Positions 12,097-19,837 of a stretch of DNA of 64,000 bases are shown piece after piece (the stretch's first letter is position 1; each line of letters starts with the position of its first letter). The notes under the pieces are model-generated. The model was not told where the DNA came from and ran no database searches. It saw only the letters and a program-made list of their open reading frames with translations. Location of the stretch: contig NZ_KE384070.1 in the NCBI RefSeq assembly GCF_000423665.1, positions 284,669-348,668 of the forward strand, read 5' to 3'. A program made the position numbers and the translations under genes. This DNA is from Solirubrobacter soli DSM 22325 (GTDB lineage Bacteria; Actinomycetota; Thermoleophilia; Solirubrobacterales; Solirubrobacteraceae).

Positions 12097-12145
12097 CGGC
12101 CTGTAGAGAACGACCGGGGGGCTGCCGCCCCCCGGAGCCCCCCGC

Positions 12146-12640
12146 TTAAGCGCTGACCGTCTCGCCGAGCGCGGAGCGCAGCCGCTCCTCCTGCTCGGTG
12201 TCGAGCGAGCTCTGGATGACCTCGCCGCCGTACTTGCCGATGCGCTCCAGGACCTTCTCCGGCGCGCCGGAGCGGCCGAGGAACACGAGCGCGGCGCCGC
12301 CGGCCGGCAGCTTCGCGCCGAGCTGCTTCATGAAGTCGTCGTTGACGCCGGTGTCGGACACCTTGCCGGCGACCGCGCCGCTCGCCGCGCCGATCGCCAT
12401 GCCGAACAGCGGGGCGAGGAACAGCAGGCCGATCAGGCCGCCCCATGCCGCGCCGCCGAGGGCGCCCGCGCCGGTCAGGCTCATCGCCTGGCGCAGCTTG
12501 ATCTTCCCGTCGGCCTGGTGCTCGATGACGACCGCGTCCTCGAGCGTGACCAGGTGCTCCTTGGCCATCGCCACCAACTCACCGCGGACGTTCTCCGCGG
12601 TGGTCGCGTCCGGATACGCGATCGCTACCAGTGTGCTCAT
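12146..12640 (-). CDS. DUF1269 family membrane protein (paralogue 1)
   Basis: 164 residues. The N-terminal alpha/beta part (STLVAIAYPD, EDAVVIEHQADGKIKL) is followed by a Gly/Ala-rich hydrophobic hairpin (GGLIGLLFLAPLFGMAIGAA, GAVAGK) and an acidic C-terminal helix (EEERLRSALGE pattern). This is the DUF1269 layout, often found in stress loci of actinobacteria. It is about 75 percent identical by eye to the protein at 19235-19729. It is the last gene of a three-gene minus-strand operon with the DUF7144 gene (12 bases upstream) and the SHOCT membrane protein, all under an M1 promoter at 14512-14568. Confidence 0.85.
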   Translation of the reverse strand: MSTLVAIAYPDATTAENVRGELVAMAKEHLVTLEDAVVIEHQADGKIKLRQAMSLTGAGALGGAAWGGLIGLLFLAPLFGMAIGAASGAVAGKVSDTGVNDDFMKQLGAKLPAGGAALVFLGRSGAPEKVLERIGKYGGEVIQSSLDTEQEERLRSALGETVSA

Positions 12641-12652
12641 TGTTCGTCTCCC

Positions 12653-13045
12653 TTATGCGAACTCGTCGTAATGAACGGTCAGAGCCCAGATGATCAGGCC
12701 GTCGACGACGATCGCCGCAACCGCCCATCCGGGATAGGTCCCGAGCCACAACAGCTGCGAGAACATGTTGATGCCGGCGATCGCGACGCCCACGATCGCG
12801 CTGAGGAAACTGCGCGTGAGGATGAAGACGCCGGTGAGGACCTGTACGGACCCGACGATCAACCACCACACGCCCCACGCCGTCAGATCGCCGAACAGCA
12901 GCTGCGCCTTGATGAAGTAGTCGTCGTTGGCGAGCGCGACGATGCCGTCGATCAGGTTGAAGACGCCGACCGTGATGAACAACACGCCGGCGAAAGAGAC
13001 CCATCCGCTGCGGTGTACAGAAGCGGGCGGGGAGGACGTGACCAT
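12653..13045 (-). CDS. DUF7144 family membrane protein (paralogue 1)
   Basis: 130 residues with four membrane helices (GWVSFAGVLFITVGVFNLID, WGVWWLIVGSVQVLTGVFIL, AIVGVAIAGINMFSQLL, AVAAIVVDGLIIWALTV). The SGW-FAG-x-x-x-I-G-N-DGI signature at the start and the YPGW loop before the last helix define the DUF7144 family. A second copy lies at 39134-39586. It is the middle gene of a stress operon, 26 bases after the SHOCT gene and 12 bases before the DUF1269 gene. Function unknown. Confidence 0.8.
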   Translation of the reverse strand: MVTSSPPASVHRSGWVSFAGVLFITVGVFNLIDGIVALANDDYFIKAQLLFGDLTAWGVWWLIVGSVQVLTGVFILTRSFLSAIVGVAIAGINMFSQLLWLGTYPGWAVAAIVVDGLIIWALTVHYDEFA

Positions 13046-13071
13046 GCAACTCCCTTCGGATTGAACGCGGA

Positions 13072-14505
13072 TCAGTTCGTGGCCACGGGGCCGGAGTCGG
13101 TCGGGGCTACGCCGTTGGCGAGGATCCGCGCCTTCTCGGCGCTCAACTCCTCGTCGCTGAGCAGCCCGGCCTCACGCAGGCGCGCGAGCCGCTCGAGCTG
13201 CTCCATCCGGGTGTCCTCATCGTCCCGCGAGAAGCGCGCGGCGCGGCGGACCTCGACGGCGTCGGACGCGGAGCGGGCACCCGAGACCGCCCGGTCGCGG
13301 ATCGCCACGCCGCTGGCCTTGGTCGAAGCGGTGAAGCGGTCCCAGCGCTCGCGGTGGCGAGCGGCGGCGGCCTCGCGCGTCGACTCGGGGAACTCGCGGA
13401 TCATCTGGCGGCGGAGCATCTCGACGCCGAAGGCCATCAGGCCGGCGAGGACCAGGACGGCCGGCGCGTTGCGCCACGCGGGCGTCGGCGCCCACCAGAC
13501 GATGATGGCGACCACGACGACCAGGGCGGGGTAGACGATCAACGGCTCGCGCCAATACGGAGCGATCGTCCGGCGGACGGCGACGGCGGCGCGGTTCGGC
13601 CCGGCGAACCAGGCGCCCACGAACATGACGATGCCGTAGACGATGCACGCGGTCGCGACGCTGACGAGCAGGCTGGTGGCGATCGTGTAGAGCTTCTGGA
13701 GCGCCGGCTCGGCGGCCGCGGTCTGCGCCAGCGAGGACACGAACTCGTTGCCGCCCACCGAGCGGGCGAACAGGGCGCCGAGGCCCGCGACGATGAACCC
13801 GATGCCATACAGCCGCAGCGCGTTCCGGCGCCAGCCGGGTGCCACCAGGAGCGCGATCCCGAAGCACGCGAGCGAGCCCAGGACGAGGATCCACGGCAGC
13901 GGCTTGAGCCACTTCAGCACGGTCTGGGCCGTCGAGAGCTCGTCCGAGCGGAACAGGGTGATGTTCGTCGCGCTGGCCGGCAGCACCTTGCGCAGCCGCC
14001 CGCCGACGCCGACTTGGTTCTGCAGTTCGCCCAGCAGCTGCTTGACATTGAGCACGACCACGCCGTTCTGGGTCGACACGGTCGAACCGCCGCCCTCGAG
14101 CACCGCCAGCAGCTGCTCGTGCGCGCTGCGGTTGGCGTCGGCCCACAGCTGCTGCACGCGAGGACGCTCAAGCGCCTTCAGCGCCTGCTTGTTGACCTGC
14201 GTGCGCAGCGCGTTCGCGGCGGGCGCCGCGAGGATCTGCGCCCGCGGTGGCAGCGCTTCGCGCAGGGTGGCCTCGACGTCCACGCTCTGGAAGAGCTCTT
14301 CGGTCAGCCGGTCGGCGATCCTCGCACGGATCACGGGTTGCTCGAGCAGCTCCGAGCTCGTCTTCGTCCAGTTGTCGGTGTTGAGGACCTGACGGTTCGT
14401 CCAGATCGAGAGCACGGCCAGGAAGGCGAGCACGGACCCGAGCACGACGAGTCCGATCGCAACGGCACGTCTCCACCCACGTTGTCCAACCTGCGGCGCG
14501 GCCAT
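13072..14505 (-). CDS. Multi-pass membrane protein with C-terminal SHOCT domain
   Basis: 477 residues from the ATG at 14505. An N-terminal helix (residues 10 to 30) precedes an extracytoplasmic domain of about 170 residues (NTDNWTKTSSELLEQPVIR), then four or five membrane helices, a charged segment and a C-terminal SHOCT motif (LERLARLREAGLLSDEELSAEKARIL is split LERLARLREAG and LLSDEELSAEKARIL). SHOCT modules are short oligomerisation motifs often tethered to membrane proteins. I prefer 14505 over the TTG at 14511 because an M1-linked -10 (GGTTCT) ends exactly 6 bases before it. It is the first gene of a three-gene operon. Confidence 0.8.
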   Translation of the reverse strand: MAAPQVGQRGWRRAVAIGLVVLGSVLAFLAVLSIWTNRQVLNTDNWTKTSSELLEQPVIRARIADRLTEELFQSVDVEATLREALPPRAQILAAPAANALRTQVNKQALKALERPRVQQLWADANRSAHEQLLAVLEGGGSTVSTQNGVVVLNVKQLLGELQNQVGVGGRLRKVLPASATNITLFRSDELSTAQTVLKWLKPLPWILVLGSLACFGIALLVAPGWRRNALRLYGIGFIVAGLGALFARSVGGNEFVSSLAQTAAAEPALQKLYTIATSLLVSVATACIVYGIVMFVGAWFAGPNRAAVAVRRTIAPYWREPLIVYPALVVVVAIIVWWAPTPAWRNAPAVLVLAGLMAFGVEMLRRQMIREFPESTREAAAARHRERWDRFTASTKASGVAIRDRAVSGARSASDAVEVRRAARFSRDDEDTRMEQLERLARLREAGLLSDEELSAEKARILANGVAPTDSGPVATN

Positions 14506-14511
14506 GATCAA

Positions 14512-14568
14512 AGAACCTCATGGGCGCGGAGGGGCCGCAATGGCGAGTGCCGGTGTTCGGAGGTGGTG
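14512..14568 (-). promoter_or_regulatory. M1 promoter of the SHOCT/DUF7144/DUF1269 operon
   Basis: On the minus strand: CACCACC (14568-14562), exactly 18 bases, CCATTGCG (14543-14536), 17 bases after the TTGCGG hexamer to -10 GGTTCT (14517-14512), 6 bases, ATG at 14505. It is back-to-back with a second M1 promoter for the kinase on the plus strand. Confidence 0.7.
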
Positions 14569-14601
14569 CGCGCACCCCGTGCACCCAGGTGGTGATGCGG
14601 A

Positions 14602-14658
14602 CACCACCGGGAAACAGAGGTCGGCCTCATTGCCTGGTCGCGCCGCGCTTCGAAGGAT
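14602..14658 (+). promoter_or_regulatory. M1 promoter of the second sensor kinase
   Basis: CACCACC (14602-14608), 18 bases, TCATTGCC (14627-14634), then 17 bases from TTGCCT to -10 AAGGAT (14653-14658), 13 bases to the ATG at 14672. The CACCACC is also the right arm of a 7-bp inverted repeat with GGTGGTG at 14588-14594. Confidence 0.7.
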
Positions 14659-14671
14659 CGACGGGGGCGGC

Positions 14672-16480
14672 ATGTCGACCGTGACCTTGACGCACTCCTC
14701 TCGAGCCGGGCCGCTCACCATTCCGGTGGCCGCCGCGGCAGCGGCGTTGGCCGCCTCCGCGCTGATCCTCGCGGTCATCGTCAGCACCGGCACGGATCAG
14801 CCCCGTAGCGCGCTGGTGCACATCCTCGTGGTCGTCGTGCCGATCGCGGTGGGGCTCAACGCGATGCAGCGCCCGCAGTCGGCCCGGTTCGGCCGGCTGC
14901 TGATCGCCGCCGGCCTCGTGTGGTCGGTGTCACTGCTCTCGATGAGCTCGTCGAGCACCGCCTACAGCGTCGGCCGTGTCGCCGCGTGGCTGATCCACCC
15001 GGTGCTGCTGTACGTCATGCTCGCGTTCCCGGAGGGCCACATCGCCAAGCACTCGGATCGGGTGCTGTTCGTGGTCGCGCTGACGCTGATCGCGTCGATG
15101 TACCTGATCTCCGCGCTGTTCGTCGAGGCCTATCCGGTCGACACGCCGTGGGCGAGCTGCGACGCCGACTGCCCGGCGAACGCGTTCCTGGTGCTCGACC
15201 ACGAGCCGGCGGTCATGCAGGACGTCGTCCAGCCGCTGCGGGAGCTGTTCGCGGTCGCGGTGATGGCGGCCGTCGCGCTCTCGCTGCTGCGCCGCGTCCG
15301 CGGCGCGAGCCACGCCTGGGGCCACCAGGTCGTGCCGGTGATGATCGCCTGCGTCGGCTCGTGCATCACGCTGATCGCGTTCCTGATCGTCCGCCGGTTC
15401 TGGCCGGACTCGCCCGCCGTCGAGGCGATCGGGACCGCGTGGGCGCTGTGGATCCCCGGCATCGCGGTGGCGTTCTTCATCGGCCAGATGCGGCGGCGGC
15501 TCGAGGTCGCCACGATCCTCGAGCGCCTCAGCATCGCGCTGCGCACGACGCCCGACGTGGGCGGTCTGCGCGACGCGCTTGCCGAGGCCGTGCACGATCC
15601 GGACGTCGAGGTCCTCCTCCCGACCGACGAGCCCGGGACCTGGCGCGACACGCGCGGCCGTTCGACGTCGGTCGCGGAGGCGATCGCCACGGGCAAGCAG
15701 GTGACCGCGATCGGTGACGACTCCGGCCCGACGGCGATGCTCGTCCACGACCTCGAGCTCGGTGAGGACGAGGAGCTGCTCGAGGCGGTCTGCTCGCTGT
15801 CGCTGTCGGCGTTGCGCCACCAGCGGCTGCGGTCCTGGCTCGTGATGTCACTCGGCGAGCTCGAGGAGTCGCGCAAGCGCATCGTCCGCGCGGCCGACCT
15901 CGAGCGCTCGCGGATCGAGCGCAACCTGCACGACGGTGCGCAGCAGCGCTTGATCATGCTGCGGATCAAGCTCTCGCTCGCGGTCGAGCTGCTGGAGACC
16001 GACCCGGAGGCGGGACGCGCCGCGGTCGCCGATCTGGGCGAGCACATCGACGTCGCGATGGAGGAGCTGCGCGCGATCGCCCACGGCGTGTACCCCGCGA
16101 TGCTCACCGACCGTGGGCTGGTCGACGCGCTGACGAGCGTCGCCGTCGAGGCGAGCAAGCCGGTGCACCTGCGCACGTTCGGCGTCACGCGCCAGGCGGC
16201 GGAGATCGAGACCGCCGTGTACTTCACCTGCATGGAGGCGCTGCAGAACTCGATCAAGCACGCCGGGAGCGCCTCCGGCGTGTGGTTGACGCTGCGCCAA
16301 GGGAAGGAGCTGCGCTTCGAGGTCCGCGACGACGGCCCCGGGTTCATCCCGCTCGAATCCGACGCCAACGGCGGTCTGCGCAACATGCGCGACCGGGTCG
16401 AGGCGATCGGCGGGCGCCTGGAGATCGACACCTCGCCGGGGCACGGGACGCGCGTGATCGGGAGGATTCCCCTGCGGTAG
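14672..16480 (+). CDS. NarL-type membrane sensor histidine kinase
   Basis: 602 residues from the ATG at 14672; the frame extends upstream but lacks membrane character and crosses the promoter. Six or more membrane helices (residues 15 to 310) include a loop with Cys163 and Cys167 (TPWASCDADCPANA) that closely matches the loop of the kinase at 5687-8104. A GAF-like linker follows, then the HisKA_3 helix with His420 (RNLHDGAQQR) and HATPase_c (NSIKHAGSASG, DDGPGF, GGLRNMRDR). Unlike its paralogue it has no RsbW-like extension. It is preceded by an M1 promoter. Its partner is probably one of the response regulators in the window. Confidence 0.9.
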   Translation: MSTVTLTHSSRAGPLTIPVAAAAAALAASALILAVIVSTGTDQPRSALVHILVVVVPIAVGLNAMQRPQSARFGRLLIAAGLVWSVSLLSMSSSSTAYSVGRVAAWLIHPVLLYVMLAFPEGHIAKHSDRVLFVVALTLIASMYLISALFVEAYPVDTPWASCDADCPANAFLVLDHEPAVMQDVVQPLRELFAVAVMAAVALSLLRRVRGASHAWGHQVVPVMIACVGSCITLIAFLIVRRFWPDSPAVEAIGTAWALWIPGIAVAFFIGQMRRRLEVATILERLSIALRTTPDVGGLRDALAEAVHDPDVEVLLPTDEPGTWRDTRGRSTSVAEAIATGKQVTAIGDDSGPTAMLVHDLELGEDEELLEAVCSLSLSALRHQRLRSWLVMSLGELEESRKRIVRAADLERSRIERNLHDGAQQRLIMLRIKLSLAVELLETDPEAGRAAVADLGEHIDVAMEELRAIAHGVYPAMLTDRGLVDALTSVAVEASKPVHLRTFGVTRQAAEIETAVYFTCMEALQNSIKHAGSASGVWLTLRQGKELRFEVRDDGPGFIPLESDANGGLRNMRDRVEAIGGRLEIDTSPGHGTRVIGRIPLR

Positions 16481-16487
16481 GTGTGCG

Positions 16488-16544
16488 CACCACCCTGGAT
16501 GGCGTGCGAGCGCCATTGCCGCCGCGAACCGGGGCGGCGAGCGT
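16488..16544 (+). promoter_or_regulatory. M1 promoter of the degenerate P-type ATPase
   Basis: CACCACC (16488-16494), 18 bases, CCATTGCC (16513-16520), 17 bases from TTGCCG to -10 GAGCGT (16539-16544), 13 bases to the ATG at 16558. The distal box starts 8 bases after the upstream kinase stop codon. Confidence 0.7.
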
Positions 16545-16557
16545 TCCGCACTGCGGC

Positions 16558-19188
16558 ATGGCACTCATGCATTCCCGATCGGCGGAGCCCAACAGAGCGC
16601 TCGACGAGCGGCCGTGGCACACGGTCCCGGCGCTCGAGGCGGCGCGCGAGCTGCACGTCGATCCTGCCCTGGGCCTCTCGTCGGAAGCGGCCGCTCGACG
16701 GCTCACCGAGGTGCGGCCGAACCGGCTCGAGAGCGCGACGCCCGAGCCCGGACGCGTGGCGTTCCTGCGGCAGTTCGGTGAGCCCCTGAACGTCGCGCTC
16801 GTGCTCGCCGCCGTCGCCGCGCTCGCGCTCGGCGCGCCCGCCACGGCGCTCGTCGTCGCGACGCTCGCGCTGGTCAATGCGATCTGCCTGCTGTGGCGCG
16901 AAGGGCCGCCGGACGAGGCGGTCGACGCGTTGCGCCGGGCCGCGCCGCGGGAGGCGCGGGTGATCCGCGGCGGGGTCCTGCTGACCCTCGACGCCCAGGC
17001 CCTGGTCCCGGGCGACGTCGTGGCGTTGCGGGCCGGCGACGTCGTCCCCGCCGACGGGCGGCTGCTGGAGAGCGACGCGCTGCAGGTCGACGAGTCCGCG
17101 TTGACCGGGCAGGTCTTCCTCGCGCCCAAGGGGATCGACCTGATCACGGACGCGGACGCGGCGATCGGCGAGCGCACCGACATGGTCCACCTCGGCACGC
17201 GGGTGGTGCGAGGGACCGCGCGCTTCGTCGTCACCGCCACCGGGATGGCGAGCGAGCTGGGCGGCGTGTCGCGGCTGCTTTCGGCGATCACCCCCGCGCC
17301 TGCGGTCCGCGTCGCCCGTCTGGCCGGCCTGCCGCGCCGCCTCTTCGCCCTCGCGGTGGGCGCCGCGGTGCTCGCCCTCGTGCTGGGCGCGGCCTACGGG
17401 CGCGACTGGACCGTCTCCGGCGAGACCGCGCTCGCGGCGGCGCTGGCCGCGCTTCCGGTCAGCCTGCCGATCGTGCTCGTCGCGGTGCTCACGCACGCCC
17501 GGCGGGCGCTGGCCGCCGACGGCGTGGTCGTCACGCGCCCGATGGTCGCCGAGACGCTCGGCTCGATCACGACGCTCGCGATCGACCCGACCGGCACGCT
17601 CACGACCGGCCAGGTGAGCGCGGCCGAGATCCGCGTCGCGTCACACCGCTACACCGTGTCCGGCGGCGCGATCAAGCGCGTCGGCGGACGCTTGGACGTG
17701 TCGCTGGAGCCGCTGCTGATGGCGCTCGCGCTCGTCTCCGACGACGATCGCCTGGCCCGCGGCGATCCGATCGGCACGGCGTGCGCGGGGCTGGCGGACG
17801 CGGGTGGCATCGACGTCGCCGCGACCCGCGCCGCGCATCCGCGGGTCGCGCGGGTGCCGTTCGACGCGTCGTACAAGCTCGCCGCGACATTCCACCCGGC
17901 CGTCGGCGCTGACGGCGCCGAGGTCGTGCGCTGCTACGCGCTCGGCTCGCCGAGCGCGATCCTGGCCCGGACCACGTTCCTGCTCGAGCCCGGCGAGGCG
18001 CCGCACCGCGCCGACGAGGCCGCCCGGCGGGCCGTGCTCGAGCTGCAGGGCGAGTTCGAGCGCGACGGCCGGCGTGCGATCGCGGCGGCGTGGCGCGACC
18101 TGCGGCCCGGCGAGTTCGACCCGGCGGCGTCGCTCGTCCCGCTCGTCGACCGGCTGACGCTGATCGGTGTCATCGGCCTAGGCGATCCGCCGCGCGCGGA
18201 CAGCGCCGACGCGGTCGCGGCCGCGCGCCGCGCGGGGCTGTCGGTGCACCTGGTGACGGGCGACGAGCCCGGCGCCGCGGCGGCCGTGGCGCGCGAGGCA
18301 GGGATCGACGGCCAGGCGGTCTCGGGACCGGAGCTCGACGCGATGGCCGAGGACGCGTTCGCGGACGTCGGTGTGCTCGCCGGCGCGACCGCGCGACAGC
18401 GGCTCCGGTTCGTCCAAGGCCTCAGGCATCGCGGCCACGTGGTCGCGGTGCTCGCCGACGGCGTCGGGGACGCGCCGGCGCTCGCTGCCGCCGATGTCGG
18501 GCTCGCGCCCGTGCCGCGGGCGGCCGAGGCCGCGCAGGCGGCGGCGGCGGCGACGCTGCGCGGCGCCGGTGTGGCCACGGTGGCCGCGGCGGTCCAGACC
18601 GGGCGCCGGCAGCTGGCGCGGCTCTCCCAGGCGATCCGCTTCGAGCTCGCGGCGGGCGGCGCGCTGGCCGGCGTCGTGCTCGCCGCGGCGGCGCTGGACC
18701 TCGCGGGCGGCATCGGGCTGACGCTCCGGCAGGTGGTCTACGTGACCTTGACGGTGCACGTCCTGCAGGCGGCCGCGCTGGGGCGTGCCGCGGCGGCCGG
18801 GGAGCGTGATCGCTCCCTGCCGTTGACGCTCGCGGGGGTGCAGGCCGCGGTGACGGTCGCGTGCATCGCGCTCGCGGACGCCGCGTGGGACGCGCACACG
18901 GCGCGCACGATGGGGCTCGCGACGTTCGCCACGGCGAGCGTGCTGTTGTCGGTCGCGTTGTGGGACGAGCGCCGCCCGCCGCTGCGTGTGGAGGCGCTCG
19001 ATCGCACGCTGCTGCTCGCGGTCGCACTCTCGGCGGTGGCGATCGTGGCGGGCGTGCAGACCAACCTCATGCACCGCATCCTCGGCACCGTCGACCTCGA
19101 TCTCGATCACTGGTTGATCAGCATCGGCGCGGCGGCGCTGGTGCTCGTGGCCTCCGAGGCCTTCTCGCGCCGGCCCCGGACAGACTGA
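16558..19188 (+). CDS. Degenerate P-type ATPase paralogue (probable pseudoenzyme)
   Basis: 876 residues, same domain order and membrane topology as the pump at 8697-11444 but with several catalytic motifs changed. The phosphorylation loop reads D343PTGT instead of DKTGT, the actuator TGES reads TGQV (Glu lost, residues 183 to 186), KGAP reads LGSP, and the hinge reads ADGVGDAP (Asp634 kept, Asn changed to Gly). The conserved Lys before the hinge (EQKVRLV in the paralogue) is Arg. The frame is intact and GC use is normal, so this looks like a maintained pseudoenzyme, not a decaying gene. ATP-driven transport is unlikely; regulation or scaffolding of the active pump is a possibility. An M1 promoter precedes it. 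Confidence 0.82.
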   Translation: MALMHSRSAEPNRALDERPWHTVPALEAARELHVDPALGLSSEAAARRLTEVRPNRLESATPEPGRVAFLRQFGEPLNVALVLAAVAALALGAPATALVVATLALVNAICLLWREGPPDEAVDALRRAAPREARVIRGGVLLTLDAQALVPGDVVALRAGDVVPADGRLLESDALQVDESALTGQVFLAPKGIDLITDADAAIGERTDMVHLGTRVVRGTARFVVTATGMASELGGVSRLLSAITPAPAVRVARLAGLPRRLFALAVGAAVLALVLGAAYGRDWTVSGETALAAALAALPVSLPIVLVAVLTHARRALAADGVVVTRPMVAETLGSITTLAIDPTGTLTTGQVSAAEIRVASHRYTVSGGAIKRVGGRLDVSLEPLLMALALVSDDDRLARGDPIGTACAGLADAGGIDVAATRAAHPRVARVPFDASYKLAATFHPAVGADGAEVVRCYALGSPSAILARTTFLLEPGEAPHRADEAARRAVLELQGEFERDGRRAIAAAWRDLRPGEFDPAASLVPLVDRLTLIGVIGLGDPPRADSADAVAAARRAGLSVHLVTGDEPGAAAAVAREAGIDGQAVSGPELDAMAEDAFADVGVLAGATARQRLRFVQGLRHRGHVVAVLADGVGDAPALAAADVGLAPVPRAAEAAQAAAAATLRGAGVATVAAAVQTGRRQLARLSQAIRFELAAGGALAGVVLAAAALDLAGGIGLTLRQVVYVTLTVHVLQAAALGRAAAAGERDRSLPLTLAGVQAAVTVACIALADAAWDAHTARTMGLATFATASVLLSVALWDERRPPLRVEALDRTLLLAVALSAVAIVAGVQTNLMHRILGTVDLDLDHWLISIGAAALVLVASEAFSRRPRTD

Positions 19189-19219
19189 AGGGGCCCGCGG
19201 CGTGGCCGCGAGCCCCTTC
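19187..19219. terminator. Bidirectional hairpin terminator
   Basis: An 8-bp stem (GAAGGGGC with GCCCCTTC) continues after one mismatch into a 6-bp inner stem with a GTG loop. It lies between convergent genes ending at 19188 and 19235 and has short A/T edges on both sides. Confidence 0.75.
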
Positions 19220-19234
19220 GAAGTGCACCGTGTC

Positions 19235-19729
19235 TCAGGCCGGGGCGGTCTCGCCGAGCGCTGCGCGCAGGCGCTCCTCGTCCTCGGAGTCGAGCGACGT
19301 CTGGATGACCTCGCCGCCGTACTTGCTCACGCGCTCGAGGACCTTGTCGGGAGCGTCCGCGCGCCCGAGCACGATCAACGCGGCGCCGCCGGGCGGCATC
19401 TTCGCGCCGAGGTTCTTCATCAGGTCGTCGTTGACGCCCACGTCGGTCATCTTGCCGGCGACGGCGCCGGTCGCCGCGCCGATGGCCATGCCGAAGAGCG
19501 GGACGAAGAACAACAGGCCGATCAGGCCGCCCCACAGCGCGCCGCCCGCGGCACCCACGCCCGCGGTGCTCTGCGCCTGATGCAGCTTGATCTTGCCGTC
19601 CGGCTGGTGCTCGACGACGACGGCGTCCTCGAGGGTGAGCAGATGCTCTTTCGTGGCCTGGATCAGTTCCGTGCGGACCTGCTCAGCGGTCGCTGCATCC
19701 TCATAAGCAATCGCGATCAGCGTGCTCAT
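19235..19729 (-). CDS. DUF1269 family membrane protein (paralogue 2)
   Basis: 164 residues, the same length as paralogue 1 at 12146-12640 and very similar throughout (STLIAIAYEDAATAEQVR, GGLIGLLFFVPLFGMAIGAA, DVGVNDDLMKNLGAK). A central glycine-rich hydrophobic hairpin lies between two soluble segments. Shine-Dalgarno aaggaggcag precedes the ATG at 19729. It is a single gene transcribed divergently from the phosphodiesterase gene, both from one M2 site at 19785-19805. Role in the stress response is inferred from context only. Confidence 0.85.
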   Translation of the reverse strand: MSTLIAIAYEDAATAEQVRTELIQATKEHLLTLEDAVVVEHQPDGKIKLHQAQSTAGVGAAGGALWGGLIGLLFFVPLFGMAIGAATGAVAGKMTDVGVNDDLMKNLGAKMPPGGAALIVLGRADAPDKVLERVSKYGGEVIQTSLDSEDEERLRAALGETAPA

Positions 19730-19758
19730 TCTGCCTCCTTGGGGTCGACTGCCCGAGG

Positions 19759-19831
19759 AGTCTCGGAGCGGGTCCCCGGCCGGGCATCATCCGATGCGGG
19801 TGATGATCGGCCCTGGCTGCGGCGGTTGAGT
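19759..19831. promoter_or_regulatory. Divergent M2 promoter (site 19785-19805)
   Basis: Palindrome at 19785-19805. Forward: ATGATC (19803-19808), 17 bases, -10 TTGAGT (19826-19831), 6 bases, ATG at 19838. Reverse: ATGCCC (19787-19782), 17 bases, -10 GAGACT (19764-19759), then a 29-base leader with Shine-Dalgarno to the ATG at 19729. Confidence 0.7.
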
Positions 19832-19837
19832 TCGGCC

